Shown here in pieces: positions 1 to 13,069 of a stretch of DNA of 64,000 nucleotides (position 1 is the stretch's first letter; the number at the start of each line of letters is the position of its first letter). The notes beneath the pieces are model-generated. The model was not told the origin of the DNA. It was given only the letters and a program-made list of their open reading frames with translations, and did not search any database. The position numbers and the translations under genes were made by a program. The stretch is from NCBI GenBank assembly GCA_018907035.1, contig JACCIC010000168.1:921501-985500 (forward strand), in the 5' to 3' direction. The stretch comes from Sycobia sp. Sy_11 (taxonomy: Eukaryota > Arthropoda > Insecta > Hymenoptera > Epichrysomallidae).

Positions 1-1161
1 ATTATTACAAAACTGCTTGACTACTTAAATTATAATGTTTCAATAATAAACTGTCTTGAACATACAACTAATAGAAGCTTATTTGAAAAAATTTTAATAG
101 ATCTTTCATCTTATGTATTATGTGCAGCTAATAATTATAAATTAGAAAAAAATTGTGATAATTTTGTAGAATTTATTTTGCAATTGAAGTCGATTGCAGA
201 AAAAAATCCAAAGCCCATAGTTATTGTACTAGAACAATGTGATAGATTGCGTAATAGTAGTGCAAATCTTTTGCCAGCTTTATTAAGACTAGCTGAGTTA
301 TCGAAATTAAATATTTGTACTATTTTTGTTAGTGATATTATTTGGGAAAAATATCGAACAAAGGAAGGAATGTATGAACCTATTACTATTCATTTTCCGC
401 AATATACAAAGGATGAAATCACAGAAATTTTATTATTCTTAACAAAACCAGATAATTATTCTGTATCATTTTATAAAACATATTTAAATCTTTTTCTGTC
501 TGTCTACTACAGATTTTGTCGAGATCTTAAAGAATTGCTATTTATGGCTAAAAAGAATTTCGTTAAATATGTAGAACCGGTAGAAGCAAATTTAATTGCA
601 GAAAATGATACAGCAGCTTTATGGCGAAACATTGCTAGTACTTTAAAATCTAACTTAGAAGTTATTTATTTAAGAATATCTCAAGACGATTTTGAAAAAC
701 AATCTCGACTTGCAAATGAGTTTGAATCAACTACAAAATTAGCTTTAAGTTTTCAACTGCCTTTTTATGCAAAATATTTATTAGTAGCTTCATACATAGC
801 TTCTTATAATCCACCAAAGACAGATAAAAGAATTTTCTGTAAAGAAGGTGGACAAAGGAAGAAAAGAGTAACTAAGAAAACTAAAGCGAAAGTAATGGCA
901 ACTTTTGAAGGACCTCGAGTTTTTCCATTAAATAGACTGCTCGCTATTTTTTGTTCAATCAGTGACATGCCAATCGATTTAAATGCTATCTTATTGTCTC
1001 AGATTTTAACTTTATGCAGGTTGGGATTGCTTTCATTACATGGTGAGAATAATATTGATGAACCTAAGTATAAGTGCCGTATTGGTTTTGATTTTGCAAT
1101 GGTAATTTCAAAGAATATTGGTTTTGAGTTAAAAAAATACCTGTATGATTATCAAGATTAA
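1..1161 (+). CDS. ORC5: Origin recognition complex subunit 5, 3' part (5'-truncated by window)
   Basis: An open frame runs from base 1 to the TAA at 1159-1161 (386 codons) without an intron. ORC5 is an AAA+-like subunit of the nuclear complex that marks replication origins and loads MCM helicase. Seen here: a Walker-B-like strand (IVIVLEQCDRLRN, about residues 70-82 of the fragment), and in the C-terminal ORC5 domain the family hallmark LPFYAKYLLVASYIASYNPP followed by KTDKRIFCK (about residues 253-285). Next comes a basic linker (GGQRKKRVTKKTKAK) and the winged-helix-like end (FPLNRLLAIFCSI, then LCRLGLLSL). Animal ORC5 is about 430-460 residues, so roughly 50-60 residues, including the Walker A loop, lie left of the window. 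The start codon is outside the window. The codons are AT-rich, unlike the middle of the SDA1 gene downstream on the same strand. Confidence 0.92.
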   Translation: MITKLLDYLNYNVSIINCLEHTTNRSLFEKILIDLSSYVLCAANNYKLEKNCDNFVEFILQLKSIAEKNPKPIVIVLEQCDRLRNSSANLLPALLRLAELSKLNICTIFVSDIIWEKYRTKEGMYEPITIHFPQYTKDEITEILLFLTKPDNYSVSFYKTYLNLFLSVYYRFCRDLKELLFMAKKNFVKYVEPVEANLIAENDTAALWRNIASTLKSNLEVIYLRISQDDFEKQSRLANEFESTTKLALSFQLPFYAKYLLVASYIASYNPPKTDKRIFCKEGGQRKKRVTKKTKAKVMATFEGPRVFPLNRLLAIFCSISDMPIDLNAILLSQILTLCRLGLLSLHGENNIDEPKYKCRIGFDFAMVISKNIGFELKKYLYDYQD

Positions 1162-1273
1162 GTGATTATTGAGAGAATCCCTACATTACACAATAATATT
1201 AGGAGTTCGAAATTTATATTTTTAAATTATATATTTTTTTATAAACAAATACTTTTTGTATTATTCTTATTTA

Positions 1274-1279
1274 AATAAA
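1274..1279 (+). terminator. Poly(A) signal of ORC5
   Basis: AATAAA lies 113 bases past the ORC5 stop in T-rich sequence, and before the first visible SDA1 exon. It is a reasonable cleavage signal, but AATAAA is common by chance in such AT-rich DNA. Confidence 0.4.
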
Positions 1280-1412
1280 TGATTTGTAAAAAAACATATC
1301 TTTTTATTTTTTATGCTTTATTGACATCACACATCTTTGTAAAATATATCTTTAATTATCAATATTTATTTTTATAATTACGTTAAAATGAAGTTAATAA
1401 TTTTTTACACAG

Positions 1413-4400
1413 GTTGCACATTGTTATGTTAACGAGTTGATCACTTTTCCCCAAGACCTCATTAATATTCTTAAAGGAAAGAATACAATTTTGGATAGTG
1501 AAATGCGAATGGTTCGTAATGTAACACATAGATAAAAAATGTTAATTTTTTAATCAGAATTTTCAATGCAATTTTTATCATTTTTAAATTCTCAACATTT
1601 TTAAACTTTATTATATTAATATATTTAATCAAACTTTAGGATGATATATTCTATAGTACATAATTTTAAATAATACATTGATCAATATAGCTTTAAGAAT
1701 AAATTAATATAATTTAACATATGATTTTAAAAATAAAGAAGTATTATTACTAAGTTGCTGTTTTTTTAAATCGATCTACAATATTGTCAAATTCGAATTT
1801 TGCAGTTTTTAAACAAAAAATATTAAATATATGAGAATTTACAAATGAATGATTAAAATAACCATTGTGATCAATGTACTGCATTTATAAAACAATGAAT
1901 GAAAGTAATTAATTTTTGTTGGTGTAACTACTACCACCTACAACTTACTGTAAAAATATCAATATCTTTATCAAACTCGATATTATTATCGGACGTCTAG
2001 TTCAAATGATTTTTAGAGTATATAATGTGTCTGAACAGGTACGCGAATTTATTAATGTACTATTCCGGAGTAATAAGTAATACAGTATTTCGCATCCTTA
2101 TTGCAAGCAAAATAGCCAAAGGTTTTTCAAAAATTGCAGACTTTTTGTCGAGCTCTCATTTTGCTGCGAAACAAGAATCTACTTGAGCCCACCGCTCTGT
2201 TAAGCTTATTTTTCGAGCTGCTTCGCTGCCAAGACAAGGCGCTTCGTCAGTTCCTTCAGAATCACATAATAACGGACATAAAGAACGTGAACGCGAAGCA
2301 GAAAAATGCCAAAGTAAACACAGTGCTGCAGAATTTCATGTTTAAGATGCTCAGGGACACGAACGCGAGGGCGGCGAAAATGTCGCTCGACATCATGGTC
2401 GAGCTTTATAATAAGAATGTGTGGAACGACGCGAAGACGGTCAATGTCATCACAACCGGCTGCTTTTCCAAATTCACCAAAGTCGTCGTCGCGAGCCTGA
2501 AATTTTTCCTGGGCACCGATCCCGAGGAAAAGGACAGCGACGACAGCGACAGCGACGACGAGCCGAGCATGAAGGAAATCATGATGGCCAATAAAGTCAA
2601 CAAGAAGACGAAGAAGCGCGAAAAGCAGCTGAAGAAAGCGAAGCAGTTGTTCGCGGTGCGTTACGTTTTCTTTCTTTCCCATGCTAATACAAATTGAAAA
2701 ACCTTCCTTTAATTCATCCCGTGCGAGTGGCGGAAAAAATAGTCCTTTAAAAGACTGGAATAGCATAATTTTGCTTTCTTATTATGTTAAATCATAATCG
2801 TTTTATTTTATCGTCTGTTTTTTTCGTAAAGCCTTTATAGAAATCACTAAGAAATGATTTACCTAGAAAACATATTTCATGCATCATTTCTAATTATATT
2901 TCTTTTTTTTTCTTCTTAATTTTACAGAAGTCAAAGAAGAAGAAATCAAAAGCACCGCAGTTCAATTTTTCAGCGCTTCTTTTGATTCACGATCCTCAGG
3001 GTTTGCCGAAAAGCTCTTTAAGCAGCTGCAAAAGAATAATGACAGATTCGAAGTAAAAGTTATGGCCCTGGACGTTATATCGAGGCTGATAGGATTGCAC
3101 AATTTATTTTTATTTAACTATTATCCGTATCTGCAGCGATTTCTTCAGCCTCACCAAAGAGGTAATTGTGCATACTTTGACGATTTGTCAAAAATCAAGA
3201 AAAAACAAAAAAAAAAAAAAAAAAAAAACAACCAACAAACAAACAAGTTTTTGTAGCAAAAAATTAAAAATGCGAATGCTCCTTTTTCAGAGGTCACGAA
3301 ACTGCTACAGTTTGTCGCGCAAGCCGCGCATGAATTAGTCCCACCCGACGTTCTGCAGCCAGTTCTGAAAACTTTGGTTAATAATTTTGTAACCGAAAGA
3401 AATTCGTCGGATGTCATGGCTATTGGGTAAATTTTTTGCTTATCATTCGTTTCGTTCGAACGGCGCATATTCACGTCAAAATCAAAAACAATTTCCAGAT
3501 TAAACGCGGTGAGGGAGATTTGCTCTCGCTGCCCCCTCGCAATGAACGAGGACCTCTTGCAGGATTTGGCGCAATACAAAAATTACCGCGAGAGAAGTGT
3601 CATGATGGCCGCTAGATCTCTCATCGGTCTGTTCAGACAGACCATGCCGGATTTGCTGCGCAAGAAGGACAGAGGTCGGCCGACCGAGGCGTCCGTCGCT
3701 TTGGAACCCTTGAAGTACGGTGAAATTGCAGCACCGGAATTTGTGCCAGGAGCCGAAGTTCTTCTTCAAGAAAACAATGACAGTTTGGAAATAGATAGCG
3801 AAAATAGCGATGTGAGAAGAGTTTTATTGGATTGATTTTCATTTTTTTTTTTTTTAATTTTTTGACGAACGTTATTAATTTTAGAACATCTTAATGCACG
3901 GTTTATTAATTAAAACCGTTTATTGTAATAACATGCTAATTTTTTTATAGTTTTATTATTGGTTTGACTTAGTGAAATGTAATTTTAAGTAAATCTTAAA
4001 TGTGTTATAACAGATATTTATTATACTTATTACTAGGACGATGATGAATGGATCGATGTCCAACATAGCGAAGAGGAATGCGGAAATGAATCCACAAATG
4101 CAGATGATGAAAATGGCGAAGATTTAAGCGAAGAGGAAGAGGAAGAAATTTCGGAAAATGACGAAGATTCTGAAAGTGATGAAGAAGATGAAGACGGTGT
4201 TGATGAAGGAGACGAAATAGAGAAGGTGGAGGGTGGACAGAAACCAGAGCAGCAAAGTGACGAAAAGAATGCCGATCCGTCAAACGATAATAATAAGGAG
4301 GCGAAGAGGGAACCAAGCACCGGAAATAAGACAAGTACCAAAGAAAAGCTCAAAAATGGAGACAATATTTCTGAGGAACCAACGGTGAAAACCAATAAAT

Positions 4401-5045
4401 TAAAAAAAAAGGTAAAAGGATCCAAAGTAGAAAGAAAGAAAAGAAAATTACAGGAAAAAGTTAGATTACAAGAGAAATTAAAAGCGGAAAAGAAGCACGA
4501 GTTTACCGCAGAGAAGAAAGCTAAAGCATCGCAAATTTCCGCAGAGCGTTTATTAACGGATGAAGATTTCAAAAGGATCGATATGGCTTTAGTGAAACAG
4601 CAGGTGACACATGCAAAACGGGGTATCAAAAGGCCGCTCGAGGCGGACAAGGGCAAAGGCGAATTAGTTAAACTGACCGATATTGAAAATATCTATAAGA
4701 AGCGTAAACACGATAAGCAAGCCCGAATAGAAAGTGTTCAGGTAAATTAGCTACTTAAACATTTTGAATTAGTACGACAAAAATAAAAACATAGTTCGAT
4801 CTCTAATTGTAATTAATGTTATAATTTTTTTTTTTTTTTAACAGAAAGGACAAGAGGGTAGAGAAAAATTCGGATACAAAGATGGTCGTCAGAATCCATT
4901 GTGTAGTAAAACGAATCGTGAGAGAAATAAGAAAAAGAACTTCCAAATGATAAAACACAAAGTCAAGAGGAAAACAAAACGATCGTTCAAAGATAAACAA
5001 ATAGCATTGAGAAATCATTTAGTTAAGCTAAAACGAATGAAGTAA
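1413..5045 (+). CDS. SDAD1: SDA1 / SDAD1 homologue, ribosome biogenesis (seven exons; first exon not found; one frameshift)
   Basis: SDA1 is a nuclear protein needed for 60S subunit maturation and export. Exons read by eye: 1413-1511, 2140-2655, 2928-3161, 3291-3426, 3499-3811, 4037-4741, 4845-5045; all have AG/GT borders and compatible phases. Family blocks in order: [116 protein letters not shown] and [12 protein letters not shown]. The end is lysine-rich ([13 protein letters not shown]...KRMK). Two acidic stretches (DDSDSDDE at 2531-2564; an E/D-rich run at 4037-4225) are typical. Two oddities: the first 65-70 residues of the family are not encoded between ORC5 and 1413, and at 2997-3004 one base is missing between CAG and TTT. 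The uncorrected frame meets TAA at 3054. Identity is certain; whether the gene is intact is not. Confidence 0.88.
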
Positions 5046-5057
5046 AATATATTACTT

Positions 5058-5063
5058 AATAAA
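5058..5063 (+). terminator. Poly(A) signal of SDA1
   Basis: AATAAA begins 13 bases after the SDA1 stop codon, followed by AT-rich sequence. A very short 3'UTR is plausible. Confidence 0.5.
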
Positions 5064-6521
5064 TATTTATAAATTTAATTATATTTATTGTATTATATGT
5101 CTTATTGTTAAAAATGTTTATTGTTAAACAATATTTTATAAATTAAAATCATTTTTCATAATGATTTACATGAAAATATATTAATTTCCCAAGAAATCCC
5201 TACTTTAAAAAAATAAATCCGTGATGTTTGTATAGTATAGAATGTTAATGACATCGAGATAAATATATTCGATTGAAATCGTAGATAAGTAATTTTTTAT
5301 AAATTGAAACAAACCAGTAAAATCATTTTATTTTCTAAAATTTTTATGATGTTCATTAATAATTTCAACCTTCCGTAAAAGTGTACAGGAGACATTAAAA
5401 CAAATCGAGAAGTTTGAAACTTCGATCAAAGTTCGCAAGATTTATTAATCAAAAAATTTAATCGAATTAGTTTAATTTTAATCAAATTTTATGATAAAAT
5501 TGATAAAATTGATAAAAATTGATATAATTGATTTCTAAAAGCAACTCTTTACTCTTTTTTTTCCCGTACGAAGTAACAATTCGTTTCAGACAAACGCCAA
5601 TGTCAATAAAGAACATTTACGCAAACAGGCGCAAGTCACGGCAGACATAATAATCCGCTAGTTGCCTGTACTAGACACTGCTTAGATTAATCACACGCAC
5701 GGCTATGCGCTCGCTCTAATAATCTTGTTTGAGCCGTCGAACGGTGCTGTATTTGTATTTTTCGAATTACTCGGTATCGATGACTAACCAAATAACGATG
5801 GGAATGTAGCGCCTCTTTTACTTTCAATAGTTAAATTTCGATAACAGCTCTTTAATTAATGCCCGATATTGTACAGATATAACCATTGTATAACCGTCTA
5901 CAATGGATCTTCGTGTCTTTATATTTCTGATTGTATTGTTTTATTTTGTTTCTTTTTTTTTTTTCATTTAATTGATCAGCTTTAACGGTATTATCAAACG
6001 CGCCCATTGCTTATAATGTTTTTAAAATCTTTATTCTTCTCCTGAATTTCTGCTAATACAGAAATCGAACATTTTATGTTAATTTCGCGCCAATTTACAT
6101 TATTGGCATCGTACCATCTAAATCGACTTCAATTTTTAACTTCGAAACGACGAGTAAAAAAAAAAGTTTCGTCTCCAGTTTTATCAATTGTTTGATAGCC
6201 CACCGAAATACATTGATCGATCTTTAAAAAAAAAAAAAATTTGTAAAAAGGCGCATTATATGCCACCGTTCAATTGGAATAGACGAACGAATGGAAAATT
6301 TTGTTTCTTCAACGATCACTTGGCAAATATAGCGCCAAATCCGTGGACAACGATTTATGACCTGATAAATCAAAGGATTTTCATAAAGCGCAAGATCCCT
6401 ATGTATAATTAGGCGAGCGATAAATATCCGTAATTTTGTACAAGTTACAAATGACGGGAAATAAGTTTTCCGCAGATATGCATAAAAAATGAATTTTTTT
6501 CTTTTACTTTTTTTTTTAATT
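5064..6521. other. Intergenic spacer between SDA1 and protease A
   Basis: The SDA1 3' end and protease A 3' end converge here. The spacer holds mostly AT-rich sequence with A and T homopolymers. A moderately GC-richer stretch at about 5580-5830 shows no recognisable reading frame. The 74-codon frame at 6188-6412 has no family resemblance and is not called. Confidence 0.5.
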
Positions 6522-6527
6522 TTTATT
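6522..6527 (-). terminator. Possible poly(A) signal of protease A
   Basis: TTTATT on the plus strand (AATAAA on the minus) lies 158 bases past the stop of protease A, inside a long T-rich tract. Weak, because such hexamers are frequent here. Confidence 0.25.
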
Positions 6528-6684
6528 TTTTTTTTTTTTTGTAAAAAGTAATTTTTAACAATATACAGATCGGCTCAAACAAGGAACATTAGCACGCTTT
6601 ATCTTTACTACTTACTTTACGTCAATAATCAGCGCGATGAGCAATCAATGGTAACTTTTTAACAATCGCGCTACGCTGAATTAC

Positions 6685-7752
6685 CTATGCCCTTTTCGTC
6701 ACGTGCTCCGGATTCCAGTAGATCATCGTCTCGGCGGTGGGCTGCCCGCTCAGTACGCCCTCGATAAAGTCGAGATAGCCGTCGACCCTGGTGAACAGGC
6801 TTGGCCTCGCGATGTCGTCGCAGTCGACGGTATTCCTGCTCACGACTCCGGCAATGACGTTCTGATTTATAACTAGGGGGCTGCCGCTGTCGCCCTGGGG
6901 GATAAAGTCCCAATAATTTGAATCCTGATCGATGGACCAGCGCTCACAAGAAGCTTAATCGATCTAAGTTTTCATTATATATAATATATACATATATCTG
7001 CTCGAGCTCTCGTGAAAATTTTTCTAAAAACTGATCGGTCATTTTAAACTTCGTCAAAATACCAAAATATCGAATCCTGCACGGCAAATATTTTTATCCG
7101 TCTTACATTCATTGAAAAATAAGGTAATTATCGCTACGACGACAGTTGCTGACCTATAACCAGCCCGGTAAAGTTTCAAATACAAAACTCATAATAAAAT
7201 TAACAATATATATATATAAACCAAAGTGTCTCTGTAAAAAAGAATAAAATGCTCGATTATAAGAAGACTTGATGCAAATGAGGATCGTAAATTTTACAAA
7301 AAATCTCATCTTAAAAATTTGATCGTATTCCTATGAATATAATTTCTTATTTTTCGTCTTTTTTTTCCTTCTTCTTCTTCTTCTTCATCGTCTATTTTAC
7401 AGTCGCGCATAAATCAAACTCACCGAGCAGAGGCCGCCCCTTTTGCCGGAGACGCTCGGTACCATGAAGGCGCATATGTGCTTGGCCCTCCCGGAATACA
7501 CGACGAGGCGCTCGCAGTCGGCGTCGCTCACGATTCTGTATTGCTCGTACTGGAGCAAAGTGCTCGTCATCCCGTCCTCCCTCAGTCGTTTTCGGCTCGT
7601 TGAATTCACGTAAATGCTCACCTCGGTAAAGCCAAAGCCGCTGGCGATCGCCAATTTGTCGGTCACCGACGTTTTACCATCGGGCAGATAAACTCTCTTC
7701 AGGTACTGATTTCTGCCAATATCCAGTTCCTTTTTCAGCTTTAACACAAACA

Positions 7753-7807
<55 letters not shown>

Positions 7808-9623
7808 AATACAAAGTTGAATTTTTTTTGAAAATTACAAAAACGACGAATGATTAAAAAATGTTGCTGACTAATTACACATAGTATGATTCTATAACGA
7901 TTGTGCACAGCTTCCTATTTTATTTATTTCACAAAAGATTTGTTATCAACACCTGGTCAATCATAATTAAATATATTAATAGAATGTAAAAAAATATAAA
8001 TATTAAATTATAAATTTTGTAATAGCTTTATAATATTTTTTATTCAGATTATCTTTACAAGAAATTTACTATAATGGTTACTTCGTTTCTTTTTCATTAT
8101 TACTTTGAGACTTTAAAAATTGTCGAATGAACTTTAAAGTAACTTTTATCATTTAATTGTTTTGATCGTCGCATATCTGCCTTAAGCACAAGCACTGGCA
8201 ATTCTACTGGCAGGATTTTCCAAAGTATCCGAAGCGCGTTTTTTTTTCTTATTCAGAACGTTCTTAGATTCATGGAGTCACACCCCTCCCCCTAAAATTT
8301 AATAAAGGGCTCATGTAACATCCGACACCTCGTTGTTTCTCTTTGGTCGAAAACTGTATAATTATAAACGCAGTTACAACAATAGCGTACAGTATGTTCC
8401 AAATTATATTCGATATATCGAAGCTTAATTTAACGCGTAACTTATGAATTTATGAAATTATTACTTGTACAATTCTCGCCTGCCAATTGCGCATAAATAA
8501 CGATACATTTGTTATTTGACCGCGAATTAATGTCTATCCACGCGATCACAAATCCAAAAGCAAATAACTTGCGCGGAAGATATAAAGCAGCGCGTCCCAC
8601 TATGCGTTCTATCGAACGATAAATGAAAATCCCTTGTTGTTGTTTGTACGTAATATCCATATTAGTTTGGTTATGTATATATTGTGTGAAATTTAGCGCG
8701 CTAGGAGATAAAGGACGCGGCAGCGATATCCCCGTGCAGCTAGCCTTCGTCAATGCAATTCTGAAATGATCCCTATATTTAATGTCCATACCCATCTACA
8801 CAAGCTTCAAATCCTCATACATCAATGTCACAATATCGCCATTTAAAAATTGTTTTTTTTTTTTTTATATAAATGTATACCATTATAGAGAATCCCCGTC
8901 GTGATAGAACAACGCGATCAACGGATTTCAATTTGGCATTCCCAAAATTATACAGGAGTCGAGCAGTTATCTTCCTGTTATTTGTTGGATTTGTGGCCTT
9001 ATGTCGTGTACCGTTTGACGTAAACACCTATAATTATTAGGTAAAAACCCAAACTTTATTCAAGCAATAAGTTAATATAAATTTCATTGCAAATGTCTTT
9101 ATTCATATTCGTGTTCCACATACTATAAGGATCTGTGTACAATGTACATACGGTATCTTCCATTACACGTATTATAATCGTAGAACTTATGAAAGAGTAT
9201 TCTAAAAAAAGGGATGGGGGGAGGGGGGGAAGACGAAAATAGTACAAACGCAAAGGCACAAATGATAACTCACCCTTAGGATTGCGATATCGTTCAAGAG
9301 CGAATCGTACGGCAGCAGGAAGATCAATTCGATGTCCGCGTAGACGAAGGTCGTGTTGTTCAGATCGTGGGTGCCCGCGATCACGGAGTACGTCAGTCTC
9401 TCGAATATCTGATTGTCGCGAAAGCAGTGGGCGGCCGAAATTATGATTTTCCCGGTGAGAATGCTGCCCCCGCAAATTACGTAATTGTAATTGCAGTAAT
9501 TCTTTTTCGCCTGGATTGCGACCTGGTATGGGAACATGCCGGCCGCCGCGGCGCGACCGCCGACGATGCCCTGCGGGCTGCGAGCTGCAACGGTGGAGGG
9601 CAAGCGTTAAAGGAAAATTTACA

Positions 9624-9703
<80 letters not shown>

Positions 9704-10765
9704 TTACATTTTTACACATAGAGATAAGCCGATTCTTTTTTGTATTATATATATTATGGATTGTTCCAGTGAGAAACAATTACTTTTGCCAAACATTATT
9801 ATTGAGGTAAGGAAATTCATTTTTTTTTTGTTCTATACGTATCAAAACTTCGTTAAAAGATTGATACTAGACAAATTTTATATAATAATTGTCAGACTTT
9901 AGCGAGCTGATCGCCGAGCTGATTTAGACTTTGCCCATGTTCACCAAAGACTGTCAATTATTGTATAAGTATTCCAAATGCACATACCTATTATTAATTG
10001 TAAAAAATTGTCAGAGTCTGTGACGAAATTTCGATAAAAAGTCACATTATTAGAGTTTTTTTTTCTGTTTAACGTTAAGACTTTACTAGTACGTAAACTG
10101 CATATACGCTTTAATATGTCTAATTGAGTATAGAACACAGAGGAGACCTGAAGTATTTGGAATTTTTTAAATTTCAGTTCTTCCATAGAAAAATGGGAGG
10201 AAAAATGAGCCTTTGACACCGGTTCTTTGACTCAGTATACAGTAAAGGCCAATATGCTCACATTTTCATAAATATTATGAATTATCAATTCATACGAACC
10301 TTGCCGATAATATTTTATATACAAGGATTTCTGAGTGCGTTCACGGTGTCAAAATTATAAAAATTCACAATGGCTTGTTATAAAACTCATTATTGTGTGT
10401 GTTTTTTTTACTCGAAATGTTTGTAAAATTTGTATACGGGGTAAAATGGCTGATATTAAGATTATAACATTTGAAATAAACATGGGCATGCGAGGATATT
10501 GCCCATTATTGATAAGAGATTTGGGTGTTAAAATTTTGTTACTTCCAGTATCCCAAATGATCCCCTTGGCGATGGCTAATGGATTAAGAAAGTCAGCCAA
10601 TTTTCAATCAGTAATCTTGAATTTTTGATATTCCGAATTCTGATTATCATCAGAGAGCTGAAAAAACTTTCATGCGGAAACAACTATTATGCATTTGTTT
10701 CATTTTAAAACGATCATACGACGCATAGATTATGCGTTTTCCGATTTTCTATGGGTAATTACTAG

Positions 10766-10830
<65 letters not shown>

Positions 10831-11822
10831 ATTTTCCTCAAAGTTGTCGGTGTCTGTCAAAATGATAATTAAATGAAAGTTTAATTATATACTTTGATAT
10901 GGAATTAAATTGAAACTGATTGTGTAATTATACACATTGAGTCATAAATTTCATCGAACTACATAGAGGCTCATAAATATTCTTATCAAGAATCGTGTAT
11001 GTCTCGATACGCAATCATTTTACACAGAATTAACGATGCCTCCAGACGGACTTGTCGATTGATCGGTCCCTCAAATCCTCTGTTCTATCAACAAAGCCAA
11101 AAGAATACACTTTTCTTTAAGTAATCTTAATGTATAAATATAAAAGGTTTGTTTTTCATTTATTTAAAGGAAATTATTTATAAGAATTAATTTTGTTTTT
11201 TTTTTATAGATTTAAAAAGAATGACAAACGAGTCATCGAGACGTTGTCCTAATTATAAGATAATTAAATCAAATTTCACTCGTTACGCAGCGTATGAAAT
11301 TTTATTTTCGCGTAAAATACAATTTTACTTGGATATATAAAATTCTAAAAATTCTAGTTTCTTTTAGCAATTTAACATGCTCTCGATGTAAAAAGTCAAC
11401 GCGACTATAGTTACAGTCGATATTTCAATAATTTATCTCGAAATTGCTAACATTAATTAAACACGTATTCGATAAGGATATTATTAAATGCCGGAATCAA
11501 TCTGTTTTTCACGCCTGCTTTATCCTAATCGCCGCTGTTCCGTTGAAAAAACAAATCTGAGGCCGGAGCCGTGACTTTATTTTTACCGCCGCCCTCGCCT
11601 CTGTGCGGGAACTATGGAATTGATATGCCACACGCCTGTATTGCGCATTGACATGCGTCAATTTTGCTCTATCGCGATAAAAAAATCACCGCGACTACCC
11701 GATAACTCGTAAGTAGAATTTTGACACTGCCTATAATACGGTAGTAAGAACTGAATGCACTCACCGTGGCTAATCCGAGAAATGAGCAGGGTGGAAAGAA
11801 AAAGAACGAAATTTTCGTACAT
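6685..11822 (-). CDS. Secreted S1A serine protease A (chymotrypsin fold, four exons)
   Basis: Exons on the minus strand: 11822-11765, 9584-9274, 7738-7424, 6894-6685; phases 1, 0, 0; 297 residues. Exon 1 encodes a signal peptide (MYENFVLFLSTLLISRISH). The mature start is IVGGRAAAAGMFPYQVAI at residue 26. The catalytic triad is complete: His72 in SAAHCF, Asp118 in NDIAILR, Ser231 in GDSGSP. Residue 197 is Ser where Gly is usual. The residue before IVGG is Gly (SPQG), not Arg/Lys, so trypsin-like activation is not expected. The S1 floor (position 189) reads Gly (GGLCS), so trypsin specificity is not expected either. Exons are markedly GC-rich compared with paralogues B and C. It is probably a secreted hydrolase; digestive, venom and immune roles all remain possible. 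Introns 1 and 2 hold TA, GA and T repeats. The 97-codon frame at 10335-10628 and the 117-codon frame at 8442-8795 inside the introns have no recognisable content. Confidence 0.9.
7756..7804. repeat. (TA)n microsatellite
   Basis: About 24 uninterrupted TA units in intron 2 of protease A, close to the exon 3 acceptor. Confidence 0.95.
9625..9697. repeat. (TA)n-(GA)n compound microsatellite
   Basis: TA run 9625-9670 followed by GA run 9671-9697, in intron 1 of protease A near the exon 2 acceptor. Confidence 0.95.
10768..10824. repeat. (TA)n microsatellite
   Basis: TA run in intron 1 of protease A. Confidence 0.95.
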
Positions 11823-12181
11823 CCTCTGCCCGATATAAATTATTTAAGATCCCGCTTCGATATGAATGAAACGAACCAAGCAGAAATGTCGATATTAAAA
11901 CAAATGGGCGCGGTATTATTAATCGTATAATCTGGTATACGAGTTTTCCAGTTTTTACGTGAGCATAAAATTGATCAAAAATGTTCCATTTCGGTTCTAT
12001 AAATTAGTAATTCGTATATAACTTTATGAAATAATTTAATTGTATACGTATTTTAATGAGTAAGAATGAATAAGGTGGGAAGTGAGATAGGTGCAACGAC
12101 AAATACCATAGATGATAGAAATAGATAAAGATTTTTTGTTATCTTCGTGTTGTATTATACAATAATACATTATTTATAAGT

Positions 12182-12186
<5 letters not shown>

Positions 12187-12240
<54 letters not shown>
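12187..12240. repeat. (TA)n-(GT)n compound microsatellite
   Basis: TA run passing directly into about 14 GT units. Confidence 0.95.
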
Positions 12241-12246
<6 letters not shown>

Positions 12247-12317
12247 CGACAGCTGATATATCGCTGCGGGACGTTTGTCCAGGGCATTCAAAGATTCGGT
12301 AATACTATAGTGCTGTG

Positions 12318-12324
<7 letters not shown>

Positions 12325-12382
<58 letters not shown>

Positions 12383-12400
12383 CATACATATATATATATA
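12325..12400. repeat. (TA)n microsatellite with TACA interruptions
   Basis: TA run with a TACATACATA interruption near its end. Confidence 0.95.
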
Positions 12401-13069
12401 GATATTTTTTTTTCAGAATATCATTTTCCGCACGATGTATAGTTACGCCACTGTTAAATAAATCATTATAATTTATTATCAATATGTATAATTTAACTTC
12501 AGCTGGAAAATTTATAAAACCAGAGTTTCTCTCATTTGTAGTCGCAAATCGAAATTACAATTCCATTTCTTTTCCATATAATCAAAAGAAGAACTGCGCG
12601 GTAAGTATTATATATATTTTTATGCATTAGTCGAGCAAATTTTCAAACGCTATAAAAATAACGATTTTTTTTTAATCATAGCAGGTGTAAAAATATTGGC
12701 ACAGAATGCTGAAAATATTTTATAAACGAAGCTATAGGTTTATAAACAAAAATTACTTTATTGATTTCATATACATATAAATACTTTCCGAGAATTCTAC
12801 GTTACGCGCTGGAATAGGTTTAAGAAAGCGAACAATGACCTGTTTATTTTCTATGAAATTCTAAACAGGTATTTAAAACTTTATTATTGAAAATTGTTAT
12901 TTCTGAATAATTTTATCTGTTATTTTTCTGCTTCTGCCTTCAACCGTTGCGAGCATGAAATAAAATTTAAAGGGCATTAATAAAATATTAAGTCAATAAT
13001 TAACAAACTTATTTTTAATAATAATTTATTGAATATTTAAGATTAATATTTTTAACAGTAATTTTATTT

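Noticed and set aside
2206..2766. Long open frame on the minus strand opposite SDA1
   Set aside because: It is the antisense shadow of the GC-rich SDA1 exon at 2140-2655 and has no motif of its own.
4033..4656. Serine-rich minus-strand frame of 207 codons
   Set aside because: It is the antisense of the acidic GAA/GAT codons of SDA1, which always reads as TTC/TCA/TCT.
9367..9810. Plus-strand frame of 147 codons across protease A exon 2
   Set aside because: It overlaps the real minus-strand exon and runs on through TA and GA repeats.
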